Assembly: GCA_003644295.1 (NCBI GenBank)
Contig: QNBZ01000052.1
Span: 1 to 7,618, forward strand
Direction of reading: 5' to 3'
Length of the DNA: 7,618 nt
Source of the DNA: Planctomycetota bacterium
Lineage (GTDB): Bacteria > Planctomycetota > Phycisphaerae > Sedimentisphaerales > Anaerobacaceae
Within the stretch, counting starts at the first letter, position 1; every line of letters begins with the position of its first letter. This document shows positions 5,198 to 7,618 of the stretch, piece by piece. The notes below the pieces were generated by a model, which saw only the letters and a list, made by a program, of their open reading frames with translations, ran no database searches and was not told the origin of the DNA. A program made the position numbers and the translations under genes.

Positions 5198-6859
5198 ATG
5201 GAAAATTACGATAAGGTATCGGTTCTTGTAGTTGGCGCAGGCCCGGCTGGTCTGGCAACTGCGATACAACTCAAAACGCAAAAGCCGGACATTGACGTTT
5301 GCGTCATCGAGAAAGCCGCCGACCTCGGCAATCATAATCTTTCCGGCGCCGTTCTGGAAGCTGAACCGCTGCATACACTGCTGGACTCGGCTGCCCCCGG
5401 ATGGCGGGACAGTGATGAGGCCAAAGAAGTATTAGCAGCCAAAATCGACAAAGACAATGTTATGTTCTTCCTGGGGACGAAGCTGTCGTTCAACATTTTG
5501 TTTGCGATAAAACTTGCCAAAAAATTTGGGCTGGGCTTCGGCCAAATGATACATCTTGGGGACTATTCAGTATCGGTGAGCAAGCTGACAAAGTGGTTGG
5601 GACAGATAGCAAAAAAACTCGGCGTTGAAGTCCTGTGCGGCTTTTCCGCTGAAGATATTGTTCTCGACGAATCAAACTCCAGTGCGACCGGCGTCAAACT
5701 CGTTGACCAGGGACTTGATAAGGAAGGCAGAAAACAGCCGAACTTCGTCGAGGGCGAAATAATCAATGCCGATTTTGTCGTGCTGGCAGAGGGCTGTGAT
5801 GGGCTTGTAACCGAAAAATTCATAGAAAAAGTCGGCCTGCAAAGGCAAAGCCCGCAGCTCTATTCGGTAGGCGTTAAGGAACTGATAAAGGTAAGCCCGG
5901 AGCAGTACGACAGATTCACAGCCGGCAGGGTCGTTCACGCTATGGGTTATCCTATCTGGACGCCGATTATTGGCCCGGGTATGTTCGGCGGCGGAATTGT
6001 GTACGCCGGCGTGCAGGAGCATCTTTCCGTTGGGATGATTGTCGGAGCCGATTGGAAGTACTGCGATTTTAATCCGCAGGATGCCCTGACGAATTTCAAA
6101 AACCACCGTTTCGTAAAGAAGTTCATCGCCGGCGGTACGGTAGTGGAAGCCGGCGCAAAGTTAATACCTGAAGGCGGATATTATGCCATCCCGAAAGACC
6201 CGCAAACCGGCGCTATCGGTAAGGGCAATGTAATGATTCTCGGCGACAGTGCCGGCTTCGTTAATATGCTCAAAATCAAGGGGCTGCACAACGCCATTGA
6301 ATCGGGCATTTGCGCAGCAAAGTCAATCGCAGAAAACACAAATAATCCGCAGGCATCGGCGTTGAGATATACCGAGCTGGTTGAGAATTCAAACATCGAC
6401 AAAGAAATGCAATCCGCGAAGAATTTCCGTCAGGCGGTTGCGAAGTTTGGGCCTTTACTTGGGATGCCGTTGTCGGTACTCGGCGAATTGCTGCCGAAGT
6501 TTAAGGTTGAAAAAGATTATGAGGCGATGACTACCGCTCATTATAAGTTCAAGGGCAGCCAGAACTTTGACAAAGACACTTTCACTGCAATGGCCGCCAC
6601 TGAGCATCGCGAAGACCAGCCGAGCCATTTGCGGATTATAAATCGCAACACCTGTGCGCAGAAGTGTGTGCCGAAGTATGGTGCTCCCTGCATTACGTTT
6701 TGCCCGGCTGGTGTCTATGAAATCATCAACGGCCAGGTAAAGCCGGCCAATCCCTCGAATTGTCTGCACTGTAAAACTTGTCAGAGGAAATGTCCGTTTG
6801 ACAATATCCGCTGGACGGTTCCCGAAAGTGGCGGCGGCCCACGATACAAAAGAATGTAA
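5198..6859 (+). CDS. ETF:quinone oxidoreductase (FixC-type flavoprotein with fused iron-sulfur tail)
   Basis: This 553-residue monotopic membrane flavoprotein passes electrons from reduced ETF to the quinone pool. The N-terminus has the dinucleotide fold GAGPAG (13-18) and an acidic strand end (VIEK, 36-39). NHNLSGAVL (45-53) is typical of ETF-QO/FixC. The second FAD motif is GDSAGFVNMLKIKG (349-362). The C-terminal tail has the ETF-QO cluster ligands C502 (CPAGVYE), C522, C525 and C528 (CLHCKTC) and the family ending (VPESGGGP). Four further cysteines, C486, C490, C498 and C532, give eight in all; C532 completes a ferredoxin-like CxxCxxCxxxCP. The length is close to mature ETF-QO. It lies 11 bases after the fused ETF, clearly one operon, and no good Shine-Dalgarno precedes its ATG, so coupled translation is plausible. 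FixC plus FixX fused is the alternative reading. Confidence 0.93.
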   Translation: MENYDKVSVLVVGAGPAGLATAIQLKTQKPDIDVCVIEKAADLGNHNLSGAVLEAEPLHTLLDSAAPGWRDSDEAKEVLAAKIDKDNVMFFLGTKLSFNILFAIKLAKKFGLGFGQMIHLGDYSVSVSKLTKWLGQIAKKLGVEVLCGFSAEDIVLDESNSSATGVKLVDQGLDKEGRKQPNFVEGEIINADFVVLAEGCDGLVTEKFIEKVGLQRQSPQLYSVGVKELIKVSPEQYDRFTAGRVVHAMGYPIWTPIIGPGMFGGGIVYAGVQEHLSVGMIVGADWKYCDFNPQDALTNFKNHRFVKKFIAGGTVVEAGAKLIPEGGYYAIPKDPQTGAIGKGNVMILGDSAGFVNMLKIKGLHNAIESGICAAKSIAENTNNPQASALRYTELVENSNIDKEMQSAKNFRQAVAKFGPLLGMPLSVLGELLPKFKVEKDYEAMTTAHYKFKGSQNFDKDTFTAMAATEHREDQPSHLRIINRNTCAQKCVPKYGAPCITFCPAGVYEIINGQVKPANPSNCLHCKTCQRKCPFDNIRWTVPESGGGPRYKRM

Positions 6860-6861
6860 AA

Positions 6862-6914
6862 AATGGGCGCATAAAAAAGCCGGCTTTCTGCGCCGGTTTT
6901 TGGGGTAGCCCATT
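6862..6914. terminator. Bidirectional terminator between ETF-QO and csrA
   Basis: An inner stem CCGGC (6880-6884) / GCCGG (6892-6896) is flanked by an A-run (6873-6878) and a T-run (6897-6901), so it works as an intrinsic terminator on either strand. An outer stem AATGGGC (6862-6868) / GCCCATT (6908-6914) encloses it. It starts 3 bases after the ETF-QO stop and ends 23 bases before the csrA stop, as expected between convergent genes. Confidence 0.85.
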
Positions 6915-6936
6915 GTAAGAATTCATCATATATGGA

Positions 6937-7140
6937 TTAATCTTGTTGCTGTTGCTCGGACGCTTGCTTCTCGGCCTTTTCGCGCTGAATCGCATCATAC
7001 ACTTCTCTGCGATGGACAGGTACCTCCTTAGGCGCCGTTATGCCCAGCCGAACCTTGTCGCCGCGAACATCGACAATCGTTATCTCGACGTTGTCGCCGA
7101 TTACAATCGATTCATCTTTTTGTCTGCTTAAAACCAACAT
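6937..7140 (-). CDS. csrA: Carbon storage regulator CsrA (RNA-binding translational regulator)
   Basis: This 67-residue protein forms a small dimer that binds GGA motifs in mRNA leaders and blocks or alters translation; in many bacteria it controls flagella, carbon use and biofilm. The start MLVLSRQKDESIVIG, the strand VEITIVDVRGDKVRLGI and the segment PVHRREVYDAI are diagnostic. The RNA-contact residues L4 and R44 are present. The tail after residue 54 is charged and glutamine-rich (four Q near the end), slightly longer than the shortest CsrA proteins. The ATG at 7140 is chosen because AAGGAG lies 6 bases upstream; an in-frame extension to 7230 has no CsrA homology. It stands alone here, with no fliW or flagellin gene in the window, and is convergent with the ETF operon. 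Confidence 0.97.
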   Translation of the reverse strand: MLVLSRQKDESIVIGDNVEITIVDVRGDKVRLGITAPKEVPVHRREVYDAIQREKAEKQASEQQQQD

Positions 7141-7143
7141 CTT

Positions 7144-7162
7144 CAACTCCTTTTGCAAGTTG
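7144..7162 (-). promoter_or_regulatory. csrA ribosome binding site in a small hairpin, possible CsrA autoregulation site
   Basis: On the minus strand AAGGAG (7152-7147) is the Shine-Dalgarno of csrA, 6 bases before the ATG. CAACT (7162-7158) can pair with AGTTG (7148-7144), leaving a nine-base loop that contains most of the AAGGA motif. A GGA at the loop edge over the ribosome site is the form of CsrA target seen in autoregulated csrA leaders. The Shine-Dalgarno is certain; the hairpin (5 bp) and autoregulation are inferred. Confidence 0.5.
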
Positions 7163-7164
7163 GC

Positions 7165-7482
7165 CTTATCTTTTATACTACGAAAAGGACCGACTTTGTG
7201 TTCGCCCTGCCGCAAAACGTCAACTGGCATAATGCCCGAAACACAACTATTATATTTTCGGCCAATTCAGAGGGGTAGAACAGTTGTTTTTATCCGCTTT
7301 TTGTCGTCAAAGACCGGCGATAGCGACTCTTTAGGCCATAACTGCTTGAAAAATACGAACTTACCAAAAGATAGCGATTTGAAAAAAGTAAGCGCAAGCG
7401 AGGGTAAAATGGTGTTTTTACGTTATTGTGAGCTGTGAGCAGGGGCCGTCTTTATTGTTAGCCCGCATTTCTCACAACCCAA
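7165..7482. other. Intergenic region upstream of csrA with no convincing gene
   Basis: I see no supported gene here on either strand. It should contain the csrA promoter on the minus strand: TATAAT at 7254-7249 and TATAAA near 7169-7174 are possible -10 boxes, but neither has a fitting -35. A ten-base near-repeat, GATAGCGAYT, occurs at 7319-7328 and 7370-7379. An inverted repeat TTGTGAG (7426-7432) / CTCACAA (7471-7477) spans a 38-base loop. None of these can be assigned a role. Confidence 0.5.
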
Positions 7483-7511
7483 TTGAAAAAAGCTCTTTGT
7501 TAGGGTATAAT
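7483..7511 (+). promoter_or_regulatory. Sigma-70-type promoter reading towards the right edge
   Basis: TTGAAA (7483-7488) and a perfect TATAAT (7506-7511) are separated by 17 bases, the best promoter match in the window. A transcript would start near 7518 and run into the palindrome at 7538-7608. No gene starts before the window ends, so the target lies to the right, or the site drives a short RNA. Confidence 0.5.
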
Positions 7512-7537
7512 ACCGATTGGAGTTAATTTTTGCGCCC

Positions 7538-7608
7538 TGTCATTCCCGCGAAAGCGGGAATCCATAGGTTTATATATGTATTGGATGCCTGCTTTCGCAG
7601 GAATGACA
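7538..7608. repeat. 71-bp imperfect palindrome with REP-like arms
   Basis: Two 27-base arms (7538-7564 and 7582-7608) are inverted copies with 24 of 27 matches, around a 17-base A/T-rich centre. Each arm is itself a hairpin: ATTCCCGC-GAAA-GCGGGAAT in the left arm and CCTGC-TTTC-GCAGG in the right. The TGTCATTCC...GGAATGACA ends are the style of dispersed REP/BIME or small MITE elements found between genes in many bacteria. No transposase is visible. Copy number in the genome cannot be judged from one window. Confidence 0.75.
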
Positions 7609-7618
7609 CAATAATTGA

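Noticed and set aside
7141..7230. Thirty-codon N-terminal extension of csrA
   Set aside because: The extension has no CsrA counterpart, and AAGGAG lies correctly before the ATG at 7140.
7040..7438. Plus-strand open frame of 132 codons overlapping csrA
   Set aside because: It is antisense to csrA over its first 100 bases, has no ribosome site and resembles no protein family. The frame is open mainly because it shadows csrA and then crosses noncoding DNA.
7426..7477. Inverted repeat TTGTGAG/CTCACAA as an operator or terminator
   Set aside because: The arms are only 7 bp with a 38-base loop, there is no T-run, and similarity to the lac-type half-site is likely chance.
7538..7608. Two-unit CRISPR-like array or attachment site
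   Set aside because: The arms are inverted instead of direct, and there are no further units, cas genes or integrase.

Overview
The window looks like chromosomal DNA from a planctomycete, most likely an anaerobic or facultative member of the Phycisphaerae. This is a judgement from protein style: a CsrA with the typical planctomycete core, and a sigma-factor-like protein that starts with several helix-turn-helix segments. Gene density is ordinary. There is no rRNA, tRNA, CRISPR array or transposase gene.

Layout. Bases 1-948 (minus) hold the N-terminal 316 residues of a multi-helix-turn-helix regulator, probably an unusual sigma-70-family factor, cut by the left edge. Bases 982-1015 are a minus-strand terminator that closes a two-gene operon: a corrinoid protein (2830 to 2204) followed by a zinc-type methyltransferase of the URO-D/MtaA/CmuA family (2134 to 1106). 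Directly behind the methyltransferase stop codon, and in its reading frame, lie 16 codons that match the C-terminus of the corrinoid protein. They are followed by the same stop codon and the same 3' flank, and look like the stump of a second corrinoid gene. A 256-base divergent intergenic region (2831-3086) leads to a plus-strand operon: a fused electron-transfer flavoprotein with beta and alpha subunits in one chain (3087-5186), and an ETF:quinone oxidoreductase with a fused iron-sulfur tail (5198-6859). A bidirectional terminator (about 6862-6914) separates it from convergent csrA (7140 to 6937). The last 478 bases hold no convincing gene. They carry the csrA leader, a good sigma-70-type promoter pointing right, and a long imperfect palindrome with REP-like arms.

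How the genes work together. The corrinoid protein and the URO-D-type enzyme form a methyl-transfer pair: the cobalt of the corrinoid carries the methyl group and the zinc enzyme puts it on or takes it off. No substrate-specific partner enzyme of the MttB or MtaB type and no reductive activase is present, so the methyl donor is unknown. The fused ETF would collect electrons from a dehydrogenase encoded elsewhere and pass them to the membrane quinone pool through the oxidoreductase. The ETF carries motifs of the anaerobe-type (Fix/Car/Lct) ETFs, and the oxidoreductase tail has eight cysteines, so the two proteins may together equal a FixABCX-like complex. The divergent arrangement hints at shared control or a shared pathway, but the sequence does not prove it.
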